64,000 nt of DNA from Deltaproteobacteria bacterium (lineage in GTDB: Bacteria; Myxococcota_A; UBA9160; PR03). The notes beneath the pieces were generated by a model, which searched no databases, was not told where the DNA came from, and was given only the letters and a program-made list of their open reading frames with translations. Below are positions 50,992 through 59,052 of the stretch, piece after piece. The stretch lies in contig JAPSFT010000004.1 of the NCBI GenBank assembly GCA_035063765.1, positions 124,001-188,000 of the forward strand, read 5' to 3'. Made by a program: the position numbers and the translations under genes. Numbering within the stretch: the stretch's first letter is position 1; every line of letters begins with the position of its first letter.

Positions 50992-51050
50992 GGGCGTGCA
51001 GGGTAGGCGAGCGGGGATGCGCAAGCTCGCCTCCGCGCGCCCGATCGGCC

Positions 51051-52526
51051 ATGCTCCGTCGGATGGCCGACCTCGCGCTCCGTTCCGCCGCCGAGCTGAC
51101 CGCCGCCCTGCGCTCGCGCGCGCTCGGCGCCTCCGAACTGCTCGAGCACTTCCTCGCGCGCGTCGAGCGCTGGAACCCGGCGCTCCACGCGATCGTGGCG
51201 CTCGACCGGGAGGCGGCGCGCGCGCGCGCACGGGCGGCCGACGAGGCGCTCGCGCGCGGGGAGTCCTGGGGCCCCCTCCACGGGCTCCCGATGACGGTCA
51301 AGGACTCGATCGAGGTGGCGGGCATGCCCTGCACCTCGGGCGCGCCGGAGCTGGCCGGGCACCGGCCCGCGGTGAGCGCGCCGGCGGCGCAGCGGCTCGT
51401 GGACGCCGGCGCGATCGTCTTCGGCAAGACGAACCTCCCCCTCTACGCGGGCGACTTCCAGAGCTTCAACTCGCTCCACGGCACCACCGGCAACCCCTGG
51501 GACCCCACGCGCACGCCGGGCGGCTCGAGCGGTGGGGCGGCGGCGGCGCTCGCCGCCGGCCTGTGCGGGCTCGAGCTCGGCAGCGACATCGGCGGCTCGA
51601 TCCGCAACCCATCGCACTACTGTGGCGTCTACGGGCACAAGCCGAGCCACGGGATCGTCCCCCTGCGCGGCCACATCCCGGGCGCACCCGGGAGCCTCCG
51701 CGAGGACGACCTCGGCGTGATCGGGCCGATGGCGCGCGGCGCGGGAGACCTCGCGCTGGCGCTCGACCTGCTGGCCGGCCCCGACGAGCCCGCCGCGCGC
51801 GCCTGGCGCCTCGAGCTGCCGCCGGCGCGCCGCACGGGGCTCGCCGGCCTGCGCGTCGCGCTGTGGCTCGACGACCCGTTCTGCCCGGTGGACAGCGAGG
51901 TCGGTGATGTCCTCCAGGCGGCGGCCGACGCGCTCGCGCGCGCGGGCGTCGTGATCGACGCGAAGGCCCGGCCGGTGGACGCGGGCACGAGCCGCGCCGT
52001 CTACCTCCAGCTCCTCTACGGCGTGCTCGGCGTGGGCTTCCCGCCGGCGCTGCTCGCCGGCTGCGACGCCCAGGCTCCCCAGCTCGACCCGGCCGACGGC
52101 TCGCTCGGTGCCCTCTTCGTGCGCGGTGTCGCGCAGCGCCATCGCGACTGGCTGGCCGCGCACGAGCAGCGGCTCGCCCTGTGCGCGCGCTGGGCGGAGT
52201 TCTTCCGCGAGCACGACCTCCTGCTCGCGCCGGTGATGCCCACCGTCGCCTTCCCCCACGACCACTCCGAGATCGCGGCGCGCACGATCGCCGTGAACGG
52301 CGAGCCCTTCCCCTACCTCGAGCAGATCTTCTGGGCCGGCCTGGCGACCGTCGCGCGGCTGCCCGCGACCGCCGTCCCGGTCGGAAGAGGGCGCAGCGGG
52401 CTGCCGGTCGGAGCACAGCTCGTGGGCCCCTTCCTCGAGGATCGGACCCCGCTCGCCTGCGCCGCCGCGATGGCCGACGTCGTCGGGGGCTTCGTCGCGC
52501 CGGCCGGCTACGGCGGGGAGGACTGA
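51051..52526 (+). CDS. Amidase (amidase signature family)
   Basis: 491 residues. The Ser-cisSer-Lys triad is present: Lys in LPMTVKDSIEVAG, cis-Ser in TPGGSSGGAAAALAAGLC and the nucleophile in LGSDIGGSIRNPSHYCGVYG. LHGLPMTVKD and VIGPMARGAGDLALAL complete the signature. It hydrolyses an amide to acid and ammonia; the substrate is not predictable. Two in-frame starts exist (51051 and 51063); the second begins MADLALRSAAEL and lacks the odd MLRR. The gene is divergent from the dipeptidase across 59 bp, and the next gene follows after 6 bp. Confidence 0.95.
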   Translation: MLRRMADLALRSAAELTAALRSRALGASELLEHFLARVERWNPALHAIVALDREAARARARAADEALARGESWGPLHGLPMTVKDSIEVAGMPCTSGAPELAGHRPAVSAPAAQRLVDAGAIVFGKTNLPLYAGDFQSFNSLHGTTGNPWDPTRTPGGSSGGAAAALAAGLCGLELGSDIGGSIRNPSHYCGVYGHKPSHGIVPLRGHIPGAPGSLREDDLGVIGPMARGAGDLALALDLLAGPDEPAARAWRLELPPARRTGLAGLRVALWLDDPFCPVDSEVGDVLQAAADALARAGVVIDAKARPVDAGTSRAVYLQLLYGVLGVGFPPALLAGCDAQAPQLDPADGSLGALFVRGVAQRHRDWLAAHEQRLALCARWAEFFREHDLLLAPVMPTVAFPHDHSEIAARTIAVNGEPFPYLEQIFWAGLATVARLPATAVPVGRGRSGLPVGAQLVGPFLEDRTPLACAAAMADVVGGFVAPAGYGGED

Positions 52527-52532
52527 CGGGCG

Positions 52533-53138
52533 GTGATGGCGCGGAGCTGGGTGGAGGAGCACGCCCGCCTCGAGGCGCTGGCACGCGCGATCGAGCCGGG
52601 CGTACGGCTCCAGACCAAGGCCGGGCCGCACTGGCGCGTGCTCGGCTGGCTGGCGTGGCTCGCGACCGCCGGCGGCATCCCGCGGCGCACCTTCCTCGAG
52701 GACTACGCGACGACGCTCGGGCCCCTGCACGGCTATCCGGCCGGCTGGAGCGCGGAGCGCGTGGAGGCGGTGCTCGTGCACGAGGCGCGCCACACGCGGC
52801 AGGCCCGCTGGTGCGGGCTCGGCCTCCACCCGTGGCTCGGCCTGCCGGTCTTCGCCGTGCTCTACCTGGCGCTGCCCCTGCCGGTCGGTCTCGGCCTCGC
52901 GCGCCTGCTCTTCGAGATCGACGCCGATCGTGCGAGCTGGCGCCACGCGCTCGCGAGCGGCGCCTCCCCGGACCAGGTGCGCGCGCGGGCCCGCGCGTTC
53001 GCGGGCCGCGTCTGCTCGGGGCACTACGGCTGGCCCGTGCCGCCGCGCTTCGGCAAGGCGCTCTTCGCGCGCGCGGCCGAGCGGACGATCGCTGCGCACG
53101 CACGCGCAGGCGCGGCGCTCGGCGAGCATTGCGCGTGA
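52533..53138 (+). CDS. Conserved protein with HExxH zinc-protease-like motif
   Basis: 201 residues, not recognised by name. The centre has VLVHEARHTRQARWCGLG (HExxH type), followed by a hydrophobic stretch LPVFAVLYLALPLPVGLGLA and FEIDADRASWRHALA. His-Glu-x-x-His and a later Glu in an EIDADR-type helix are the ligand set of minimal gluzincin-fold metallopeptidases. One or two membrane segments would put the site near the membrane. No signal peptide. Activity is inferred from the motif only. It sits in a run between an amidase and a LOG-family gene, and its stop overlaps the next GTG by 4 bases. Confidence 0.7.
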   Translation: MMARSWVEEHARLEALARAIEPGVRLQTKAGPHWRVLGWLAWLATAGGIPRRTFLEDYATTLGPLHGYPAGWSAERVEAVLVHEARHTRQARWCGLGLHPWLGLPVFAVLYLALPLPVGLGLARLLFEIDADRASWRHALASGASPDQVRARARAFAGRVCSGHYGWPVPPRFGKALFARAAERTIAAHARAGAALGEHCA

Positions 53139-54283
53139 GCGAGCGCGGCCGCCGCCGCTACGAGCTCCCCGACCCGGCTCTCGAGGCGGAGCTCGAGGGC
53201 CTGCTCGCGCGCTTCCAGGAGCGCCACGGCGCGAGCCGCAGCCCCGAGTCGGTGCGGCAGCTCGTGGTGACCGCCCTCCGGCTCGTCAGCGACGGCGCCT
53301 CGCAGGCGGACCTCAAGCTGCTCTCGAACGCGCTGAAGGAGCTGCGCCACGCCTTCCGCGTGTTCGCACCCTGGGAGTCGGTGCGCAAGGTCGCCGTCTT
53401 CGGGAGCGCGCGCACCGCGCCGGGCTCCCCGGACTGGATCGCCGCGGAGCGCTTCGCCGAGGCGATCGTCCGCGCGGGCTGGATGGTGATCACCGGCGCG
53501 GGGCCCGGGATCATGGAGGCGGCGCAGGGCGGCGCCGGCCGGCAGGCCTCGTTCGGGGTCAACATCCGGCTGCCCTTCGAGCAGCAGGCGAACCCGATCA
53601 TCCACGGCGACGCCAAGCTCGTGAACTTCCGGTACTTCTTCACCCGCAAGCTGGTGTTCGTGAAGGAGGCGCACGCGATCGCGCTCTTCCCGGGCGGCTT
53701 CGGCACCCACGACGAGGGCTTCGAGGCGCTGACCCTGATCCAGACCGGGCGCAGCGAGATCGTGCCCGTGGTCTTCGTCGACGTGCCGGGTGGGCACTAC
53801 TGGCGCGACTGGCGCCAGTACGTCGCATCGCACCTGCGCGACCGCGGCCTCGTCGATCCCGACGACCTGTCGCTCTTCCGCGTCACCGACGACGTCGGCG
53901 AGGCGGTCACCGAGGTGACCCGCTTCTACCGCAACTACCACTCGAGCCGCTTCGTGCGTGATCTCCTGGTGCTGCGCCTGCGGGTCGCGCCCGACCGCGG
54001 GGAGCTGGCGGCTCTCGATCGCGACTTCCCCGACCTCGTGCGGGAGGGCCGCATCGAGAGCTGCACGGCGCTCCCCGAGGAGGCGGGCGAGCACGCCGAG
54101 CTGCCGCGCCTCGTGCTGCGCTTCGACCGCCGCAAGGTCGGCCGCCTGCGGCTCCTGATCGACCGCATCAACGGCTGGGAGAGCGTCGAACGCGCCTCGC
54201 CCGGAGCGAGCCCGCGCGCGATCACGGAGAGCCAGCTTCCGCCCGAGGCCGAGCGGGCCGAGGCCTCCGACGAGGCCCGCTAG
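53135..54283 (+). CDS. LOG-family (TIGR00730-like) protein
   Basis: 382 residues. The Rossmann-type core has VAVFGSARTAPGSPDW, MVITGAGPGIMEAAQGGAGR, FTRKLVFVKEAHAIALFPGG and GFGTHDEGFEALTLIQTGRS, the PGGxGTxxE signature of LOG proteins. Members of about 190 residues hydrolyse nucleoside 5'-monophosphates (cytokinin-activating phosphoribohydrolase). This protein has an extra N-terminal helical segment of about 80 residues and a C-terminal domain of about 140 with a second fold, as seen in the longer bacterial type. The substrate is unknown. GTG at 53135 overlaps the HExxH gene stop. Confidence 0.9.
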   Translation: MSERGRRRYELPDPALEAELEGLLARFQERHGASRSPESVRQLVVTALRLVSDGASQADLKLLSNALKELRHAFRVFAPWESVRKVAVFGSARTAPGSPDWIAAERFAEAIVRAGWMVITGAGPGIMEAAQGGAGRQASFGVNIRLPFEQQANPIIHGDAKLVNFRYFFTRKLVFVKEAHAIALFPGGFGTHDEGFEALTLIQTGRSEIVPVVFVDVPGGHYWRDWRQYVASHLRDRGLVDPDDLSLFRVTDDVGEAVTEVTRFYRNYHSSRFVRDLLVLRLRVAPDRGELAALDRDFPDLVREGRIESCTALPEEAGEHAELPRLVLRFDRRKVGRLRLLIDRINGWESVERASPGASPRAITESQLPPEAERAEASDEAR

Positions 54284-54298
54284 CTAGGCGCGAGCGCC

Positions 54299-54538
54299 TC
54301 AGGCGTCCGGGTCGTCGTCCGCGAGCGCCTGGGCGGCGATCGGATGGGGCGCGAACGCGGGGCCGTCGCTCCAGCCCGGGAGCTGCGCCGCCTCGCTGAG
54401 CCACGAGCGGGCGACGTCGTCGTCGACGACGACCGAGCTCTCCTCGAAGCCCCCCGTGAGACCCTCCCAGAGGTCCTGGCCTCCGGCTTCCCACCAGGTG
54501 CGCGAGACGTGCTCGAAGTCGACCGAGAGCTTCACCAC
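54299..54538 (-). CDS. Small protein of unknown function
   Basis: 79 residues starting at GTG 54538 with CTGGAGC about ten bases upstream; an earlier ATG at 54649 only adds basic low-complexity sequence. The protein reads VKLSVDFEHVSRTWWEAGGQ, then FEESSVVVDDDVARSWLSEA. I do not recognise a family. It has no signal peptide or membrane segment and is acidic toward the end. It converges with the LOG gene across 15 bp and is divergent from the serine hydrolase gene at 54622. The coding call rests on codon use and the ribosome site. Confidence 0.5.
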   Translation of the reverse strand: MVKLSVDFEHVSRTWWEAGGQDLWEGLTGGFEESSVVVDDDVARSWLSEAAQLPGWSDGPAFAPHPIAAQALADDDPDA

Positions 54539-54621
54539 GCCCGATGCTCCAGGGGCCCGCCGATCGCGAGGCCTGTGCGGGCGGATTGTAACGGCCGGTC
54601 GGGGCCCTACCATCGGCCGCC

Positions 54622-55794
54622 ATGCCGTCCCTGCAGCACTTCGCCGCATCGCCCGAGGCGGTGGGCGTGGACCCCGAGCGCCTCGAAGCGCTCTACGCGC
54701 GGGTCGCGCGCGACGTCGAGCAGGGGATCCTGCCGGCAGCCCAGGTGGCGGTGGCGCGCCACGGCCGGATCGCCGGCATGCGCAGCTTCGGGAGCGTGAC
54801 CCACGAGGGCCGGCCCGCGCCCGCGACCAACGAGACGCTCTTCGTGGTCTTCTCCTGCAGCAAGGCGATCACCTCCGCAACGGCGTGGCTGCTCCTCGAG
54901 GAGGGGCTCCTCTCGCTCGACGAGCGCGTGGCCGGCGTGATCCCGGAGTTCGGCGAGAACGGCAAGCAGGAGGTCACGGTCGAGCAGCTCTTCACCCACA
55001 CGGCGGGCTTCCCGCGTGCGCCGTACCGGCAGGACGAGTGGGACTGGACGCGGCTCGCCGAGCGCTTCGCGCGCTGGCGCCTGAACTGGGAGCCGGGCTC
55101 GCGCTTCGAGTACCACGCGACGAGCAGCATGTGGGTGATCGCCGCGCTCGTGCAGGCGCGCACCGGCATGGACTTCCGCGACACCGTGCGGCTGCGGCTC
55201 GCCGAGCCGCTCGGACTGCCCGACCTGCGTCTCGGCCTGCCGCGCGCGCTCCACGGCCGGCTCGCGGATGTCTCCTATGCGGGCGAGGAGCCCGGCCCGG
55301 AGCGCTTCGCCGCGCTGGGCCTCCCGATGCCGCCGGTGACCGAGGTGACCGAGGAGGCGGTGCTCGGCTTCAACGAGGCGCGCGTGCGCGAGATCGGCGT
55401 GCCCGGCGGCGGCGTCACCGCCACCGCCGGCGACCTCGCGCTCTTCTACCAGGCGCTGCTCGAGCCCGCGCTCTGGAAGCCCGCGACGCTCGCGGACGCG
55501 CGCCGGATCCGGAACCCGGACTTCCTCGACCCGGTCTTCCGCAAGCCCGCCAACCGGGGGCTCGGGATCGTGGTCGCCGGCGGGCCCGACAAGGCGTTCC
55601 TCGGCTTCGGCCGCACCTGCTCGGACGAGGCCTTCGGTCACGGCGGCGCGGGCGGGCAGATCGCCTGGGCAGATCCCGTGACGGGGCTCTCGGTCGGCTA
55701 CTGCACCTCGGGCTTCGACCGCGACGTGCTGCGGCAGGCGCGCCGGACCGTCGCGATCTCGAGCCTCGCGGGCTCGTGCGCGAGCTCGGCGTGA
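54622..55794 (+). CDS. Serine hydrolase, beta-lactamase/esterase family
   Basis: 390 residues of the class C beta-lactamase fold. Catalytic motifs are VVFSCSKAITSATAWLLLEE (SxxK), the FEYHATSSMWVIAALV Tyr motif and GHGGAGGQIAWADP (HxG). It is probably an esterase or peptidase-type hydrolase rather than an antibiotic-inactivating enzyme; there is no signal peptide. It starts at ATG 54622 with family N-terminal homology. The stop at 55794 overlaps the next GTG by 4 bases, tying it to the ferritin-like protein downstream. A degenerate relative exists at 5050-6012. Confidence 0.93.
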   Translation: MPSLQHFAASPEAVGVDPERLEALYARVARDVEQGILPAAQVAVARHGRIAGMRSFGSVTHEGRPAPATNETLFVVFSCSKAITSATAWLLLEEGLLSLDERVAGVIPEFGENGKQEVTVEQLFTHTAGFPRAPYRQDEWDWTRLAERFARWRLNWEPGSRFEYHATSSMWVIAALVQARTGMDFRDTVRLRLAEPLGLPDLRLGLPRALHGRLADVSYAGEEPGPERFAALGLPMPPVTEVTEEAVLGFNEARVREIGVPGGGVTATAGDLALFYQALLEPALWKPATLADARRIRNPDFLDPVFRKPANRGLGIVVAGGPDKAFLGFGRTCSDEAFGHGGAGGQIAWADPVTGLSVGYCTSGFDRDVLRQARRTVAISSLAGSCASSA

Positions 55795-56810
55795 CGGCGC
55801 TCCGCTTCGCGCGCGAGGAGCTCCTGCGCTCGCACGACTACGCGCGCCCCCAGGTCGTCGCGGGCCATCGCCTGCACGGGGGCTTCGACGCCGGTGGCCG
55901 CTATATCCCGCCGCGCTCGCTCGTTCGCGCCCCTGCGGTCACAGCGTGGACCGACGCCCTACGCAAGCGGGGCGGCGATCTCCTGGCCGCCGACGCCTCG
56001 CTGCTCGCGGGCGTGCGCATGCCGAACGAGGCACAGGGGCGGCTCCTCCTGCGCGAGGGGCTCGGGCAGACCTTCTGGAACCAGCTCACGGTGACCGGCA
56101 AGATCGAGGCGCGCGGCCGCGTGCTGCGCGACCTGCCGCTGCCCTCGCTCGCCGAGGCCGTACACGAGGACGCCTCGGAATGGGCGATCGGCCATCTGCA
56201 GGGGGGGCTGCTCGAGGCGCACGGCCTCGACGAGGGCGGCGAGCCGGAGCGCGGGATCGGCGGCCACGACGTCATGTGGTTCGCGCTGCGCGACCTGGCC
56301 TTCGGCCCGGTGGACTTCCCCGACGCCGAGGTGCCCGAGCGGATCGGCCGCGACGAGGACGCCGAGGCGGCGGTGCCGGCGATCCCGCTCGCGATCGAGC
56401 GCACGGTCTCGTTCCTGATGAACCTGCTCGTGATCGAGTTCCGCGCCGAGCTCGCCTTCTCCTTCACCGAGGCCATGCTGCGCGACCCCGAGCTCTTCCG
56501 GGAGCGGCGGGCCGGGGCGCTCGAGGCGGCGGAGGTCGTCGGGCGCATCCGCGCCGACGAGGCGATCCACGTCGCGTCGCTGCGGCTCTACCTCGGCGAG
56601 CTGCGCCACGCCACCTTCCGCGGCCGCGACGGCGGGCGCGTGCCGGGCGCCGAGGTCGTCGATCCGCTCTGGGAGCGGCTCGCGCACTGGGCGACCGTCG
56701 AGCAGCCGCGGCTCGTCGCGGAGCAGCAGCGCGAGCTCTACCGCGGGCGCATCGCGGCGCACCCGGAGGGCGCGCGGGTCTGGGCGGAGTTCGAGCGCCT
56801 CGGCGACTGA
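55791..56810 (+). CDS. Uncharacterised protein with ferritin-like helix motifs
   Basis: 339 residues, no assigned family. The C-terminal half is helical with FLMNLLVIEFRAELAFSFTE (Glu-x3-Glu) and RIRADEAIHVASLRLYLGEL (ExxH), the arrangement of diiron ferritin-like domains; the N-terminal part has EAQGRLLLREGLGQTFWNQL. The protein may bind two irons; it is not a known ferritin. The GTG at 55791 overlaps the serine hydrolase stop (55792-55794), so the two are co-translated. A later start would break the reading frame of conserved sequence. Its function with the hydrolase is unknown. Confidence 0.65.
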   Translation: MTALRFAREELLRSHDYARPQVVAGHRLHGGFDAGGRYIPPRSLVRAPAVTAWTDALRKRGGDLLAADASLLAGVRMPNEAQGRLLLREGLGQTFWNQLTVTGKIEARGRVLRDLPLPSLAEAVHEDASEWAIGHLQGGLLEAHGLDEGGEPERGIGGHDVMWFALRDLAFGPVDFPDAEVPERIGRDEDAEAAVPAIPLAIERTVSFLMNLLVIEFRAELAFSFTEAMLRDPELFRERRAGALEAAEVVGRIRADEAIHVASLRLYLGELRHATFRGRDGGRVPGAEVVDPLWERLAHWATVEQPRLVAEQQRELYRGRIAAHPEGARVWAEFERLGD

Positions 56811-56963
56811 GGGGCGCGTGCGCTCCGGTTACGATCGCGAACGCCGGGCGCGAAACCGTGCTCCGGGGGCGTGCCGGACCGGCAGCCGGCGCGGGGCGGC
56901 TCCGGCGTCGCTCTCGCGTAGCTTCGGGCGGGTGCTGCGCATCCCCTGCGCTCCGCGTCCCGT

Positions 56964-56979
56964 TGGCACGGCGGATGCT
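56964..56979 (+). promoter_or_regulatory. Possible sigma54 (-24/-12) promoter
   Basis: TGGCACGGCGGATGCT matches the TGGCACRNNNNTTGCW consensus at all specified positions but one, with GG and GC 12 bases apart. It lies 40 bases before the lipoprotein ATG at 57019. In a GC-rich window a match this good may arise by chance about once, so the call is tentative. No bEBP-type regulator is in view. Confidence 0.4.
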
Positions 56980-57018
56980 CCGGCCGTCCAGAGGGCATCC
57001 GGGACGGGGGGGACGGAC

Positions 57019-57393
57019 ATGGACCGCCGGGCGATCGCTGTCGCGTCGCTGGCCGGGCTCGGGCTCGCGGTGCTCGCCTGCGCGCGCGCACCGGACCCGG
57101 CCAGCACGACCTGCGCGCGCGTGCTCGCGCGCCGGCTCCCCGAGGCGCGCGTCGTCGGGATCGACGCCGATCGCCGCGCGTCGCGCGCCGTGGTGCGCTT
57201 CGAGGTGGGCGAGGCATGGGGCCAGGAGCCGGCGCGGGGCGAGCTCTCGTGCGCGGTGGAGCCGGTCGGGAGCGAGGGCGGCTGGCGCGTGCGCGAGGCG
57301 ACGCTCGACGGCGTCGCGCTCACGGACGCCGAGCTCGCGGTCGTCAACGCCGACCTGTTCCTGCACGAGCTCGCCCGCGCCGGCGCCCGCTGA
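57019..57393 (+). CDS. Small lipoprotein of unknown function
   Basis: 124 residues. A type II signal (MDRRAIAVASLAGLGLAVLA) ends in the lipobox VLAC, so the mature protein of about 105 residues would be lipid-anchored. The rest shows STTCARVLARRLPEARVVGI, AVVRFEVGEAWG and LSCAVEPVGSEGGWRVREAT, with two cysteines that may pair. No family recognised. An ATG at 57019 with GGACGGAC upstream is used; the longer frame from 56818 lacks homology. It sits alone: 208 bp of non-coding DNA precede it, including a possible sigma54 site, and a convergent gene ends 6 bp on. Confidence 0.7.
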   Translation: MDRRAIAVASLAGLGLAVLACARAPDPASTTCARVLARRLPEARVVGIDADRRASRAVVRFEVGEAWGQEPARGELSCAVEPVGSEGGWRVREATLDGVALTDAELAVVNADLFLHELARAGAR

Positions 57394-57399
57394 GCGCGA

Positions 57400-57768
57400 T
57401 CAGCCGCCCGCGCGCTTCACCGTCCAGCCCTGCTTCGAGAGCTCCGCGACGAGCGCGTCGCGGTGGTCGCCCTGGATCTCGATCACGCCGTCCTTGACGG
57501 TGCCGCCCGAGCCGCACAGCCGCTTCAGGCGCGAGCCGAGCTCGTCGAGCGCGGCGCCCGAGAGCGGCACGCCCGTCACCACCGTGACGCCCTTGCCCTT
57601 GCGGCCCTTGGTCTCGCGCCCGACGCGCACCACCGCGGCCGCGCCCGCGGCCGGCGCGGGCGCGCGCCTCTTCGCGCAGGCGCACGCCGCAGCCGGCCGG
57701 CCGCAGCGCGGGCACATGCGCCCGTGCGCGGACGAGAAGACGATGCCGTCGGCGCGGCGGGCGCTCAT
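57400..57768 (-). CDS. SUI1/eIF1-like translation factor (YciH family)
   Basis: 122 residues. The N-terminus has MCPRCGRPAAACACAK, a possible zinc cluster (two pairs of Cys), then the SUI1 fold: VVRVGRETKGRKGKGVTVVT, LKRLCGSGGTVKDGVIEIQG and DHRDALVAELSKQGWTVKRA. YciH resembles eukaryotic eIF1 and is thought to police start-codon selection. The GTGGCG-type alternative is not needed; an ATG at 57768 has GCGGATCC before it. The gene diverges from that at 57996 across 227 bp with no gene visible. Confidence 0.93.
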   Translation of the reverse strand: MSARRADGIVFSSAHGRMCPRCGRPAAACACAKRRAPAPAAGAAAVVRVGRETKGRKGKGVTVVTGVPLSGAALDELGSRLKRLCGSGGTVKDGVIEIQGDHRDALVAELSKQGWTVKRAGG

Positions 57769-57995
57769 GGGCGGATCCTAGAAGCCGTCGCAGGAACCCG
57801 CTCGCGCCGGGTGGCAAGGCTCCCGGCAGCACGTCGAAAGCCCCGGACCTCGATCCGGACGGCGGCGAGAGGGTCCACCCGTCGCGCCCGGCTGCGATCG
57901 CAGATCGGGCTCCCCCGGGCCCGCGCCAGGGGCCCTCTTCAAGTGGTTCCGTCCGGGCGCCGAAGGGTCGGGTCGCCGGGAGGTCGCAGCGGGGC
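57769..57995. other. 227-bp divergent intergenic region
   Basis: This stretch between the SUI1-like gene (minus) and the gene at 57996 (plus) holds no open frame with a ribosome site. It carries several GC-rich dyads, such as GGGCTCCCCCGGGCCCG, but I found no known riboswitch, RNA gene or promoter match. Probably promoters for both genes. Confidence 0.5.
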
Positions 57996-58547
57996 ATGGC
58001 CAACGTCAAGGGGGTGGCGCTCGTCGAGATGGTCAAGTTCCTGCGCTCGCGCCGCGCCGAAGCGGAGCCCCTGCTCCCGGCCGAGCTGCGGCACTACCTG
58101 GACGAGCGGATCCGCGTCGCGAGCTGGTACCCCGAGTGCGACATGGTCGGGCTCGTCCGGGTGGTCGCACGGCTCCTGCCGAAGGGTGGCGAGCCGCCGC
58201 TCGCAGCGATCGGCCGGCTCAACGCCCGCAACAACATGGCGGGGGCCTATCGTCACCTCTTCGAGAGCGCCGATCTCTCGCGGGTTCCGCTCCGCGCCGT
58301 CACGCTCTGGCGGTCGATGCACGACACCGGCGACTTCCGGGTGACGCTCGAGGAGGGCGAGGCGCGCGTGGACGTCGTCGGCTACGGCTATCCGTGCCCG
58401 GAGATGTGCGCGATGATCGGGCCCTACGTCGAAGAGCTCTTCGGTGCCGCAGGGGTGAAGAACGTGCGAGCGCAGAAGCGAGCCTGCGGCCTCGATGGCG
58501 CCGCTGCCTGCTCCTACCGGATCGTCTGGGATTCCGAGGGCGACTGA
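57996..58547 (+). CDS. TIGR02265-like (Myxococcales-type) protein of unknown function
   Basis: 183 residues. MANVKGVALVEMVKFLRSRR, RIRVASWYPECDMVGLVRV, GAYRHLFESADLSRVPLRAV and CPEMCAMIGPYVEELFGAAG followed by CGLDGAAACSYRIVW. It recalls the TIGR02265/DUF2378 family that is abundant in Myxococcales, and a V4R-like end that in other proteins binds small ligands. No function can be given. There is no signal peptide. The ATG at 57996 has GGGAGGTC about 14 bases upstream. The next gene overlaps its last 53 bases if the ATG at 58495 is used. Confidence 0.65.
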   Translation: MANVKGVALVEMVKFLRSRRAEAEPLLPAELRHYLDERIRVASWYPECDMVGLVRVVARLLPKGGEPPLAAIGRLNARNNMAGAYRHLFESADLSRVPLRAVTLWRSMHDTGDFRVTLEEGEARVDVVGYGYPCPEMCAMIGPYVEELFGAAGVKNVRAQKRACGLDGAAACSYRIVWDSEGD

Positions 58548-58977
58548 GCCGCCCCCGTGTCCCCGCTCGCGGGCGGGGTGGGCGCGCCGGCCTGCGGCGG
58601 CGCTGCTCCTCGGGGGAGTGCTCGTGGTGCCGGCCTGCGCGGGTCTTCGCGGGCGGCCCCCGGCCGGCGCCCGCGAGATCGTGGTGACCGCCTACGCGTA
58701 CACGAGCCGGGTCGGCGAGACGGACTCCCAGCCGACGCTCGCGGCCTCCGGCGCGCGCCTCCGGCCCGGCATGCGAGCGATCGCCGTGTCTCCGGACCTG
58801 CTCGCGATCGGCCTCGCCTACGGGACGCGCGTCGAGATCGAGGGCCTCGGCGAGTGGATCGTGCTCGACCGCATGGGCGACGCGCACCGGCGCTCGATCG
58901 ACCTCTACCTGGGCGAGGACCTCGACGCGGCACGCGCCTTCGGCCGCCAGCGCGTGAAGCTGCGCTGGGACCGCTAG
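58495..58977 (+). CDS. 3D (Asp-Asp-Asp) domain protein, probable lipoprotein
   Basis: 160 residues. The C-terminal 110 residues contain VTAYAYTSRVGETDSQPTLA, SPDLLAIGLAYGTRVEIEG and LDRMGDAHRRSIDLYLGED, the 3D-domain/double-psi barrel set with three Asp. Such domains occur in lytic enzymes and cell-wall proteins. The signal-like AAALLLGGVLVVPAC has a lipobox-like VPAC, but no ATG or GTG lies between this and the preceding stop. The only in-frame ATG is at 58495, inside the upstream gene. A GTG at 58618 would leave too short a signal. Start uncertain; gene likely real. Confidence 0.75.
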   Translation: MAPLPAPTGSSGIPRATEPPPCPRSRAGWARRPAAALLLGGVLVVPACAGLRGRPPAGAREIVVTAYAYTSRVGETDSQPTLAASGARLRPGMRAIAVSPDLLAIGLAYGTRVEIEGLGEWIVLDRMGDAHRRSIDLYLGEDLDAARAFGRQRVKLRWDR

Positions 58978-59052
58978 CCGCGGGCCCGGGGGCCGCGCTG
59001 CGGCGGAACGACCCGGCGGGACGTCGGGCTCGCCGGATCTGCCGCGCGATCC

